From: Solirubrobacterales bacterium
Lineage (GTDB): Bacteria > Actinomycetota > Thermoleophilia > Solirubrobacterales > Solirubrobacteraceae
Length of the DNA stretch: 10,122 bases
Reading direction: 5' to 3'
Assembly (NCBI GenBank): GCA_003151895.1
Contig: PLYX01000206.1
Coordinates: forward strand, 1,678-11,799
The notes under the pieces were generated by a model. It saw only the letters and a list, made by a program, of their open reading frames with translations. It did no database searches and had not been told where the DNA came from. A program made the translations under genes and the position numbers. Within the stretch, counting starts at the first letter, position 1, and the number at the start of each line of letters is the position of its first letter. Below are positions 1-5,203 of the stretch, piece by piece.

Positions 1-252
1 ACCCGCGACGACGCCCCCAACCACATCCGCGTGCAGAAACACGTCCCGCGCGAGCTCGCCGAGACATGGCGCTGGATGTGCCCCGCCGGGGTGTACGAGA
101 TCCCCGACGACGGGGAGGGTGGGGACGAATCCGGCGACGTCGACGTGATCGTCAACTACACCAACTGCGTGCAATGCGGAGCCATCACCGCCAAGGGCGG
201 ACGCCTCACCACCCCAGAGGGCGGCGACGGTCCCCTTTATCAGATCACCTGA
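1..252 (+). CDS. C-terminal end of ETF-ubiquinone oxidoreductase / FixX-like ferredoxin domain (5' partial)
   Basis: Only the last 83 residues are visible; the frame is open from base 1 and ends with TGA at 250-252. The tail matches the C-terminal iron-sulfur domain of electron-transfer-flavoprotein:ubiquinone oxidoreductase (ETFDH, FixC/FixX). It has a CPAGVYE motif (Cys at visible residue 27), then NCVQCG (Cys 56 and 59), then PEGGDGPLY close to the end, in the order and spacing seen in ETFDH. Members of this family pass electrons from electron-transfer flavoprotein to quinone at the membrane. The usual fourth cluster cysteine, three residues after the CxxC, is Ile 62 here (CVQCGAI instead of CxxCxxC), so the cluster may be three-cysteine ligated, use another ligand, or be absent. 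Whether the visible part belongs to a fused oxidoreductase or a stand-alone FixX-type ferredoxin cannot be told. Family call is fairly sure; exact subfamily is not. Confidence 0.8.
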   Translation, partial: TRDDAPNHIRVQKHVPRELAETWRWMCPAGVYEIPDDGEGGDESGDVDVIVNYTNCVQCGAITAKGGRLTTPEGGDGPLYQIT

Positions 253-285
253 AGCGCCGAAACCCGGCCCTGGTCCCCAACTATC

Positions 286-311
286 TTCGGCGCGGCGCCA
301 GCCGCGCCGAA
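286..311 (+). terminator. Perfect 11-bp hairpin after the ETF-QO-like gene
   Basis: TTCGGCGCGGC (286-296), a four-base loop GCCA, and GCCGCGCCGAA (301-311) form a perfect GC-rich stem 34 bases after the stop codon at 252. No U-tract follows, so it is not a classical intrinsic terminator; U-less hairpins are commonly proposed as terminators or mRNA-end stabilisers in high-GC actinobacteria. It also lies 35 bases upstream of the next start codon, so a role in that gene's leader is possible. Confidence 0.45.
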
Positions 312-345
312 ACGAACCGTGCTTCCTGGTGTTGGAGGCTTGTGA

Positions 346-897
346 ATGGCAAAGACGGCGTTCAACCCCACTCGGGCCTCCAAGACGGCGCTCATGCTGG
401 CGTGTGCCTTGGCGGTGCTCGCCTGCACACAGGTCGCGTTCGCGCAAGGTGTCGTGCGCAATGCGGCGGCCGGCGCCCCCACTGATGGCACGGGCTTCTC
501 GGTGACCCTCGAACAGTGCGCCACCTCCACCGTGCAGGCCGAACGCTCCGCCACGTTCACCGCGCAGATGACCGCCACGAGCGCGACTCAGCGGATGGGC
601 ATGCGGATCGAACTCCAGCAGCGCTTGCGCGGCGAAACCGAATTCCACACGGTGCTCGCTCCCGGCTTCGGCATTTGGCGCGCCTCCGAACCGGGCGTGA
701 AGATATACAAGTACGTCAAGCAGGTCACCAACCTCGCCGCTCCCGCCGCCTACCGCGCGGTGGTGCGCTTCCGCTGGCAGGGCGACAAGGGGCGCGTGCT
801 CAAGCGTGCCGAATTGCACACCCCGCGCTGCCTGCAGCCGATGCTCCCCCGCCAGGTCACACAGACGCCGGCATCGCCGGCATCGCCTGTCGCCTGA
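346..897 (+). CDS. Secreted protein of unknown function
   Basis: A 183-residue protein starting at ATG 346, chosen because GGAGG (334-338) lies seven bases upstream. The N-terminus is a Sec-type signal peptide: basic residues at 3-13, hydrophobic core about 15-32, and likely cleavage after AFA at 33. The mature part is about 150 residues, apparently mostly beta strand (alternating hydrophobic runs such as GFSVTLEQC and YRAVVRFRWQGD). It has just two cysteines (58 and 162) near the two ends of the folded region, which could form a disulfide after export. The end is a low-complexity Pro/Ala/Ser tail. I do not recognise a named family; an immunoglobulin-like or CARDB-like beta sandwich is a guess. 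It is followed by a hairpin overlapping its stop codon and then by the rpmE promoter, so it is probably its own transcription unit. Confidence 0.75.
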   Translation: MAKTAFNPTRASKTALMLACALAVLACTQVAFAQGVVRNAAAGAPTDGTGFSVTLEQCATSTVQAERSATFTAQMTATSATQRMGMRIELQQRLRGETEFHTVLAPGFGIWRASEPGVKIYKYVKQVTNLAAPAAYRAVVRFRWQGDKGRVLKRAELHTPRCLQPMLPRQVTQTPASPASPVA

Positions 898-927
898 CAG
901 CGGCCCGTCTGCCCGCCGCTCGCTGTC
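896..927 (+). terminator. Inverted repeat starting in the stop codon of the secreted-protein gene
   Basis: GACAGCG (896-902) and CGCTGTC (921-927) are perfect inverted arms around an 18-base loop; the left arm begins inside the TGA stop. There is no T-run. A second small GC-rich inverted repeat, CCGGC/GCCGG (931-935 and 943-947), follows. Placement between two unlinked genes suggests termination, but the support is structural only. Confidence 0.3.
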
Positions 928-963
928 TCTCCGGCCCCGTCAGCCGGCCGGCCCGTCGATCGC

Positions 964-969
964 TAGAAT
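964..969 (+). promoter_or_regulatory. Candidate -10 element of rpmE (near-leaderless transcript)
   Basis: TAGAAT fits the TAnnnT -10 consensus and ends nine bases before the rpmE ATG at 979. A start of transcription six to nine bases downstream would fall at about 975-978, giving an mRNA with almost no leader. This agrees with the lack of a Shine-Dalgarno sequence before the ATG. No convincing -35 element is seen near 941-947. Confidence 0.45.
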
Positions 970-978
970 GCTCTGACC

Positions 979-1227
979 ATGAAGGCGCAGGTCCACCCAA
1001 ACTACGTGCAGGCGCACGTGCGCTGCACATGCGGCAACGAATTCACCACGCGTGCCACCCAAGAGGAGATCCACATCGAGGTGTGCTCCAACTGCCATCC
1101 GTTCTACACGGGACGGCAGAAGCTCGTAGACACAGGTGGACGCGTCGAGCGCTTCCAACGCCGGGTCGCCAAGGGACGTCAGCGCAGCGCGCAGACTGGC
1201 ACTCAGGCGCAGGCACGCCCGCAGTAG
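979..1227 (+). CDS. rpmE: 50S ribosomal protein L31 (zinc-binding form)
   Basis: An 82-residue protein with the bacterial L31 pattern: KAQVHPNY at the N-terminus, CTCGNEF (Cys 16 and 18), and CSNCHPFYTG (Cys 36 and 39). Having all four cysteines marks it as the zinc-containing C+ form rather than the zinc-free paralogue made under zinc limitation. L31 sits at the large subunit's central protuberance and bridges to the small subunit. The C-terminal third (from about residue 60) is a basic, Gln/Arg-rich tail typical of actinobacterial versions. The ATG has no clear ribosome-binding site but has a -10-like TAGAAT just upstream, pointing to leaderless translation. The gene ends in TAG four bases before the DUF1385 start, so the two are almost certainly cotranscribed. 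rpmE next to DUF1385, prfA and prmC genes is a widespread bacterial arrangement. Confidence 0.97.
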   Translation: MKAQVHPNYVQAHVRCTCGNEFTTRATQEEIHIEVCSNCHPFYTGRQKLVDTGGRVERFQRRVAKGRQRSAQTGTQAQARPQ

Positions 1228-1231
1228 CACG

Positions 1232-2371
1232 ATGTCCTCTCGACCGGGTGTCGGTGGGAGAGTGCAGGCGAGCAACCTCCAGGCGGCCGCAACCGCCACG
1301 CGTCCACCCGACAGCAGCGCCGTGGCTCAACTTCCCGACGGCGAGCTGACCGCACAACGCGACGCCCCGCTCGGCGGCCAGGCGGTGCTCGAGGGAGTGA
1401 TGATGCGCGGGGTGCGTCACTGGGCGGTGGCGGTGCGCAAGCCGACTGCGACGACGGGACTTGGCAAGCCCGACGCGGCACTTCGGGACGGAGCCGGGGC
1501 CTCCAACGGCGCGTCTCCGGGGCCGGACGCTCTCGGCGAGATCGAGCTCACCACGTTCTCGCTCACCTCCGCGCTGGCGCGCCACCGCTGGCTGCGGGTG
1601 CCCGTGCTGCGCGGGATCGTCGCGCTCGGCGGGTCGCTCGCGATCGGCTTCAAGGCGCTCGGCATCTCAGCCAACGCGCAGCTGCCGGAGGGCGAGTCCG
1701 AGGAGGACGCGCAGGAAATAGGCGCCGGCATCTGGGCGGGCACGGTGGTCGTCGCGCTCATATTCGCGATCGGTCTGTTCTTCCTGCTGCCGCTCGGCTT
1801 GACGAGCCTCGTGAGGGGTCAGCTGCACTCCTCCGCCCTCTTCTGGATCGTCGAGGGGATCGTGCGCACCGCGATCTTCCTCGGCTACATGGTGCTGCTC
1901 TCGCGCATCCGCGACCTGCGACGCGTGTTCGAGTATCACGGCGCCGAGCACAAGACCATCTCGTGCTTCGAGGCCGGTCTGCCGCTCACGCCTCACAACG
2001 CCCAGCGCTTCTCGCGCCTTCACCCGCGCTGCGGCACCAGCTTCCTTTTGATTGTGATGGTGGTGTCGATCTTCGTGTTCGGCGCCGTCGGCCTCCCCGC
2101 CTGGTACCTGCTCGTCGCCACGCGCATCCTCGGCGTGCCGATCATCGCCGGCATCTCGTTCGAGATCATCAAGTTCGCCGGACGCAACCGCAACCGGCGC
2201 TGGGTCAAAGCCGTGATGTGGCCCGGACTGAAGCTGCAATTGCTCACCACGCAGGAGCCCAGCCTCGACCAGCTCGCGGTCGCGATCGCCGCGCTCGAGG
2301 CCGTGCTCGCGCTGGAGACCCCCGGCAGCATGGACGCCGCGGATCTCGTCGGCGTGGAGGTTGTGGCGTAG
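1232..2371 (+). CDS. DUF1385 (YqhQ-like) multi-pass membrane protein
   Basis: A 379-residue protein starting at ATG 1232, four bases after the L31 stop. Longer in-frame starts exist only inside rpmE, so they were not used. Family signatures are clear: GGQAVLEGVMMRG near residues 48-60, YHGAEHKTISCFEAGLPLT (235-253) and HPRCGTSFLL (264-273), with conserved His, Glu and Cys that could bind a metal. Hydrophobic segments lie at about 167-193, 204-223, 270-297 and 303-316. Residues about 72-103 form a Gly/Ala/Asp-rich, low-complexity insertion between the N-terminal strands. The first 45 residues are also poorly conserved in appearance. The molecular function of DUF1385 is not established; its persistent linkage to L31, RF1 and PrmC genes is the main clue. 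The end (GVEVVA then TAG) looks natural, although the last two bases of the stop fall in the methyltransferase repeat that follows. Confidence 0.93.
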   Translation: MSSRPGVGGRVQASNLQAAATATRPPDSSAVAQLPDGELTAQRDAPLGGQAVLEGVMMRGVRHWAVAVRKPTATTGLGKPDAALRDGAGASNGASPGPDALGEIELTTFSLTSALARHRWLRVPVLRGIVALGGSLAIGFKALGISANAQLPEGESEEDAQEIGAGIWAGTVVVALIFAIGLFFLLPLGLTSLVRGQLHSSALFWIVEGIVRTAIFLGYMVLLSRIRDLRRVFEYHGAEHKTISCFEAGLPLTPHNAQRFSRLHPRCGTSFLLIVMVVSIFVFGAVGLPAWYLLVATRILGVPIIAGISFEIIKFAGRNRNRRWVKAVMWPGLKLQLLTTQEPSLDQLAVAIAALEAVLALETPGSMDAADLVGVEVVA

Positions 2372-2711
2372 GCGATCGCCAGGCTGTTTGGCCTGAGGCC
2401 GGGGCCGGCCGCGCAGAGCGGGGTGCTGGAGCTCGGCTGCGGCGACGGCGGCAACCTGCTGTCGCTCGCGCAGGCGCTGCCGGGGGCGAGGCTGGTGGGG
2501 ATCGACGTTGCGGCAAGCGCGGTCGAGCGCGGCATGAGGCTGGCGCGGGCGGCGGGCCTGGAGAACGTGGAGCTGAGGTGCATGGACCTGGAAGAGCTCC
2601 CCGAGGGCGGGGAGCTGGGCGAGGCAGGGAGCTTCGACTACATCCTCAGTCACGGCGTCTACTCGTGGATCCCGCCCAGGGCGCGCGTGGCGTTGCTGGC
2701 GGGGGCGCGGC
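2370..2711 (+). pseudogene. Methyltransferase fragment, copy A (both ends missing)
   Basis: This stretch encodes AIARLFGLRPGP through the SAM-binding motif I VLELGCGDGGN, the acidic loop GIDVAAS, and on to SHGVYSWIPPRARVALL. It corresponds to residues about 32-145 of copy B (from 4349). It lacks the N-terminus with its start codon and everything after the middle of the Rossmann domain. It joins unrelated sequence at 2712. An internal GTG (2423) could start a 133-residue product ending at 2824, but that would begin inside motif I and end in non-homologous sequence, so I call it a remnant. Its frame is the same as that of the upstream DUF1385 gene, separated by the single TAG at 2369-2371. The differences from copy B are mostly silent, so it diverged while still coding. 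Confidence 0.85.
2370..2711 (+). repeat. 342-bp direct repeat, left copy
   Basis: Aligns without gaps to 4443-4784 at a constant offset of 2073 bases, with ten mismatches by hand count (about 97% identity). Both borders are sharp: upstream it abuts the DUF1385 stop codon, downstream it ends at a GCGGC followed by unrelated sequence. The repeat lies wholly within the methyltransferase coding sequence. Confidence 0.93.
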
Positions 2712-2726
2712 CAGGACGAGCTTTAC

Positions 2727-2831
2727 TAAGGGCTCACGACTTAACAAATGCCGCAGTGAACACCCCAGATCCCCAGTGTTTTAGGGCGTTTGGTCGTTCG
2801 ATCCCAGCAGTTATTTGGTCGTGAGCCCTAA
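2727..2831. mobile_element. MITE-like element with 11-bp terminal inverted repeats and TAA flanks
   Basis: GGGCTCACGAC (2730-2740) and GTCGTGAGCCC (2818-2828) are perfect inverted ends, each flanked outside by TAA (2727-2729 and 2829-2831), giving a 99-bp element with a possible 3-bp target duplication. Weaker similarity continues inward (GACTTAACAAATGC against the complement of the right end, GACCAAATAACTGC). The interior is clearly poorer in GC than its surroundings and encodes nothing convincing. TNA or YTAR target sites are known for IS5-family elements, so a non-autonomous IS5-like derivative is possible. It lies 15-18 bases from the broken end of methyltransferase copy A. A plain inverted repeat with another function cannot be excluded. 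Confidence 0.5.
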
Positions 2832-2839
2832 GATGAGGT

Positions 2840-3550
2840 ATGGCTTCGCGGATCTCTGTGGCAGCAGTCCTGCTCGCGCTGTGCGGCTGCGTCGTGGCCA
2901 GCGTCGGCTCGCCGAGTGCGTCCGCCGCCACGCATCGCCGTCCGGTGTGCCAACGCTACCGCTGCCGCACAGTTGCGGCCGACTCTCAGGTTCGAGTGTT
3001 CCGGGCGACAAGTAGGCACCCTGGTAGGGAATTGGAACCCGAAGCGACATTCGCGCAATGGCTTCCCTCCGGGCGAGTTACTGCACTGGGTGACAGCTCT
3101 GGCGTTGAAGGCGACGTCCTGAAGGGCCTCGATCTCTCGGGGCGCTTCGTCGTCTGCGCACTAGGTGTTGCCGCGGAAAGATATCCCGGAACAGGAACCG
3201 GCTGGGCCGTGCAGCGCCTCAATGCCCAAACCGGGCATCGCGAACGCGTGTCCCCCGACGGAGTAATGTCGGGCTCCTTCGGAGAAAACTCGCCCGGCGT
3301 GACCGATGTTGCCGTGACCCCGGCAGGCAGCATCGCGTGGATCGACGATGGCGCGTTTCAAAATCCCCTCCCCGGCAACGGCGGCGTCCTCCCCCTCGGA
3401 TCAAAGGCGGTCTTCGATCTCCTGCCCTCTGCAGGAGTGCCGGCGGTGCTCGCGGTCTCGCCTGCGATTGACCCGAAATCGTTGGCGGCGATACCTGGGC
3501 GTCTGTACTGGATCGAAGGGGGTGTACCCCGTACCGCGTCGGTTCGGTAA
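2840..3550 (+). CDS. Secreted or lipid-anchored protein, possibly propeller-like
   Basis: A 236-residue protein from ATG 2840; a weak GATGAGG lies just upstream. The N-terminus is a signal peptide with a hydrophobic core at residues 7-22. Cleavage could follow ASA near 29, or the protein could be lipidated at Cys 17 if the poor lipobox LCGC works. Cys 37 and Cys 42 follow the signal. The mature part has repeated strand patterns such as VTDVAVTPAGSIAWIDDG (154-171) and IPGRLYWIEGGVPRTASV (218-235), reminiscent of blades of WD40/TolB-like propellers, but it is too short for a full propeller. I do not recognise a family. It sits between the two methyltransferase repeats, begins eight bases after the MITE-like right end, and its stop codon TAA opens a TAAGGGCTCA copy of the element's end, so it may have arrived with mobile DNA. 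Confidence 0.65.
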   Translation: MASRISVAAVLLALCGCVVASVGSPSASAATHRRPVCQRYRCRTVAADSQVRVFRATSRHPGRELEPEATFAQWLPSGRVTALGDSSGVEGDVLKGLDLSGRFVVCALGVAAERYPGTGTGWAVQRLNAQTGHRERVSPDGVMSGSFGENSPGVTDVAVTPAGSIAWIDDGAFQNPLPGNGGVLPLGSKAVFDLLPSAGVPAVLAVSPAIDPKSLAAIPGRLYWIEGGVPRTASVR

Positions 3551-3557
3551 GGGCTCA
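3548..3557 (+). repeat. Ten-base copy of the MITE-like left end
   Basis: TAAGGGCTCA here is identical to 2727-2736, the flank plus tip of the left inverted repeat. The TAA is also the stop codon of the secreted-protein gene. No matching opposite end was found downstream. It may be the remnant of a second element or chance. Confidence 0.3.
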
Positions 3558-3661
3558 TCGCTATGTCTGATCGGACGCTTGAGTGGAGCGGGCCGGAGCC
3601 GGCGACATTCGCACTAGAGAGACACGGTGTACCGTCTTCTGTCCAACTACTGTGCGCTCGC

Positions 3662-3955
3662 CTACTGCCACTTACCCCACAGCGCGCCTCCTAGGAAGAG
3701 CCACAGCACGGGCCAGATGAACAGAGCGAAGGCGAACGAATAAGCCAGCGTGATGCCAAGAGCTCCGGGGAACTTGCTGCGGAGGCCGGTCACGAGTGCC
3801 AGCGCCATGGTGACAGCGACGCCAATCGCAAATGCGCCCCACAGCGGTCCAGTCAGGAGCAGCGCAACGAAGATCAATCCGCCGATCAAGGCGTAGACGG
3901 CCGCGAGAGCCCCAACAAGGCGCCGCCGACGTGGGGACCAAGGCTCGTCCACCAC
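3662..3955 (-). CDS. Small membrane protein, three predicted helices
   Basis: A 97-residue protein on the minus strand, starting with GTG (3955-3953) and ending with TAG. After a short charged N-terminus (WSPRRRR) come hydrophobic segments at about 13-34, 38-58 and 65-93. The last is long enough for one long helix or a tight pair. Following the positive-inside rule, the Arg cluster places the N-terminus in the cytoplasm. Its GTG lies one base after the TGA stop of the upstream lipoprotein gene (TGA-C-GTG), a classic spacing for translational coupling, which also explains the absence of a good ribosome-binding site. No catalytic motif and no family I recognise. It converges on the secreted-protein gene; the 111 bases between them hold no recognisable gene. 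Confidence 0.6.
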   Translation of the reverse strand: MVDEPWSPRRRRLVGALAAVYALIGGLIFVALLLTGPLWGAFAIGVAVTMALALVTGLRSKFPGALGITLAYSFAFALFIWPVLWLFLGGALWGKWQ

Positions 3956-3956
3956 G

Positions 3957-4295
3957 TCACCGACTTAACCGACGGCCGCCGCCCAAAGCAGCCGGGCAGC
4001 AGCCGATCGCAGTCCGGGTGCTCACGTGCAATCTCGCGCACCGCCCTGCTGTGACGGGTGTAGTGGGCGCGAACTCGTTAGCCACTTGCAGCCTGCTCAG
4101 ACGTGTCGAAGACCAGCACTCCCTCGCCCGCAGGAAGACATGCTCAAAGCTGGTTAACTGTAGCACCCACGGGGCGTCCGCCGGCCCGCGAGCGCGCAGC
4201 GAGCAATGATCGCTACCGCAACCTGCGAGCACCGCCACGACAACTGCGCCTATCATAGGCCAGCGCCCAGCCGGGCTGCCCGTGAGCGTCCTCAT
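3957..4295 (-). CDS. Small putative lipoprotein
   Basis: A 112-residue minus-strand frame from ATG 4295. The N-terminus reads as a lipoprotein signal: Arg at 2 and 11, hydrophobic core MIGAVVVAVLAGC at 14-26, with LAGC as lipobox and Cys 26 as the lipidation site. ATG 4256 (Met 14) is an alternative start but would remove all positive charges. The mature part is short and has five further cysteines (31, 60, 86, 99, 100), with no recognised domain. Third-position GC looks lower than in the backbone genes, consistent with acquired DNA. The coupled downstream membrane-protein gene supports it being real. A longer frame upstream in the same phase only shadows the methyltransferase on the other strand. 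A degraded gene is possible because the C-terminal half looks unstructured. Confidence 0.5.
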   Translation of the reverse strand: MRTLTGSPAGRWPMIGAVVVAVLAGCGSDHCSLRARGPADAPWVLQLTSFEHVFLRARECWSSTRLSRLQVANEFAPTTPVTAGRCARLHVSTRTAIGCCPAALGGGRRLSR

Positions 4296-4320
4296 CAGCG
4301 GCAACGCGAAGATCTGAGCG

Positions 4321-4357
4321 GCCGGGCATCGGCGACGGCGAGGAGCGCGTGCCCGGC
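4321..4357 (+). promoter_or_regulatory. Hairpin enclosing the start of methyltransferase copy B
   Basis: GCCGGGCA (4321-4328) and TGCCCGGC (4350-4357) are perfect eight-base inverted arms. The purine-rich GAGGAG (4340-4345) lies in the loop, and two bases of the GTG start (4349-4351) fall in the right arm. Pairing would hinder initiation. It may be chance in GC-rich DNA. Confidence 0.3.
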
Positions 4358-5171
4358 TCTCCGGCGCCCGCCCAGGGCGGCGCGTACGACCTGTTCGAGT
4401 ACCCGGGGTACGCCCACCCCGCGACCCACCCCGCGCGCCTGGAGGCGATCGCCAGGCTGTTTGGCCTGAGGCCGGGGCCGGCCGCGCAGAGCCGGGTGCT
4501 GGAGCTCGGCTGCGGCGACGGCGGCAACCTGCTGTCGCTTGCGCAGGCGCTGCCGGGGGCGAGGCTGGTGGGGATCGACGTCGCGGCAAGCGCGGTCGAG
4601 CGCGGGATGAGGCTGGCACGGGCGGCGGGCCTGGAGAACGTGGAGCTGAGGTGCATGGACCTGGAAGAGCTCTCCGAGGGCGGGGAGCTGGGCGAGGCGG
4701 GGAGCTTCGACTACATCCTCAGTCACGGCGTCTACTCGTGGATACCGCCCAGGGCGCGCGTGGCATTGCTGGCGGGGGTGCGGCGCTACCTCGCGCCGAT
4801 GGGGGTGGCGTACGTGAGCTACAACGCCTATCCCGGCAGCTACCTGCGCGACATGGCGCGCGACATCCTCGGCTACCACGTGCGCGACGTCGAGGACCCG
4901 CAGCGCAAGCTCGCGGCGGCGCAGGAGCTCATGCAGACGATCGTGGCGATCGAGGAGCCCTCCCCCTACGCGCAGGTGCCGCGCGAGCAGTACCTCGACT
5001 TCTTCAAGAACCGCATTCCGCCTGGAGGGCGAGCTCGAGCCGAGGCTGCTCCCGTTGCTCGACGGGACACACACCCCTTCCGAGCTCGCACAGGCGCTCG
5101 ATGCCCCGGAGGAGCAGGTGAGCGAGTCGCTCCGACGTCTTGCCTCGGTCGGGCTGCTCGCGCGCGAGTAG
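4349..5171 (+). pseudogene. SAM-dependent methyltransferase with regulatory domain, copy B (internal deletion and frameshift)
   Basis: From GTG 4349 (GAGGAG just upstream) the first 222 residues look like the N-terminal half of class I methyltransferases that carry a C-terminal regulatory domain: GGAYDLFEYPGYAHPATHPAR, motif I VLELGCGDGG (50-59), acidic loop GIDVAAS (75-81), and then LGYHVRDVEDPQRKL through REQYLDFFKNR. After about 5014 that frame turns into Arg/Ala-rich nonsense. The family's C-terminal end reappears in another frame at 5022-5171: LEGELEPRLLPLLDG, then SELAQALDAPEEQVSESL, RRLASVGLLARE and TAG. The middle, roughly 200 or more residues in relatives of about 500 residues, is gone. 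The deletion junction lies near 5012-5022. The catalytic fold may survive up to residue 222, but the protein is not intact. Its N-terminal frame remains open into prfA. Confidence 0.85.
4443..4784 (+). repeat. 342-bp direct repeat, right copy
   Basis: Partner of 2370-2711. By hand alignment seven of the ten differences are silent third-position changes; three alter residues (Gly/Arg, Pro/Ser and Ala/Val, left/right copy). This copy continues on both sides as methyltransferase sequence, so the left copy is the shorter fragment. Confidence 0.93.
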
Positions 5172-5177
5172 GCCCCT

Positions 5178-5200
5178 CCGGGAGTCCTACACTCTCCCGG
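5178..5200 (+). promoter_or_regulatory. Hairpin immediately upstream of the prfA start
   Basis: CCGGGAG (5178-5184) pairs perfectly with CTCCCGG (5194-5200) around a nine-base loop, ending three bases before the ATG at 5204. The only GGAG (5181-5184) is buried in the left arm and is too far (19 bases) from the ATG to serve directly. The stem may end the methyltransferase message or affect RF1 initiation. Confidence 0.35.
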
Positions 5201-5203
5201 GCC

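Noticed and set aside
1136..1231. Longer N-terminus for the DUF1385 protein starting inside rpmE
   Set aside because: It would overlap the L31 coding sequence by over 90 bases in another frame; ATG 1232, four bases after the L31 stop, is the natural start.
2423..2824. Intact 133-residue methyltransferase from GTG 2423
   Set aside because: It would begin inside SAM motif I and end in sequence with no similarity to the family; it is a fragment of the repeat.
3624..3635. ACGGT-GT-ACCGT palindrome between convergent genes as a hairpin or operator
   Set aside because: The two-base centre cannot form a hairpin, and it lies in a convergent spacer without a promoter; probably chance.
4296..4619. 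Extension of the minus-strand lipoprotein frame upstream to 4619
   Set aside because: The extra Arg/Pro/Ala-rich sequence is the antisense shadow of the methyltransferase; the signal peptide begins at 4295.
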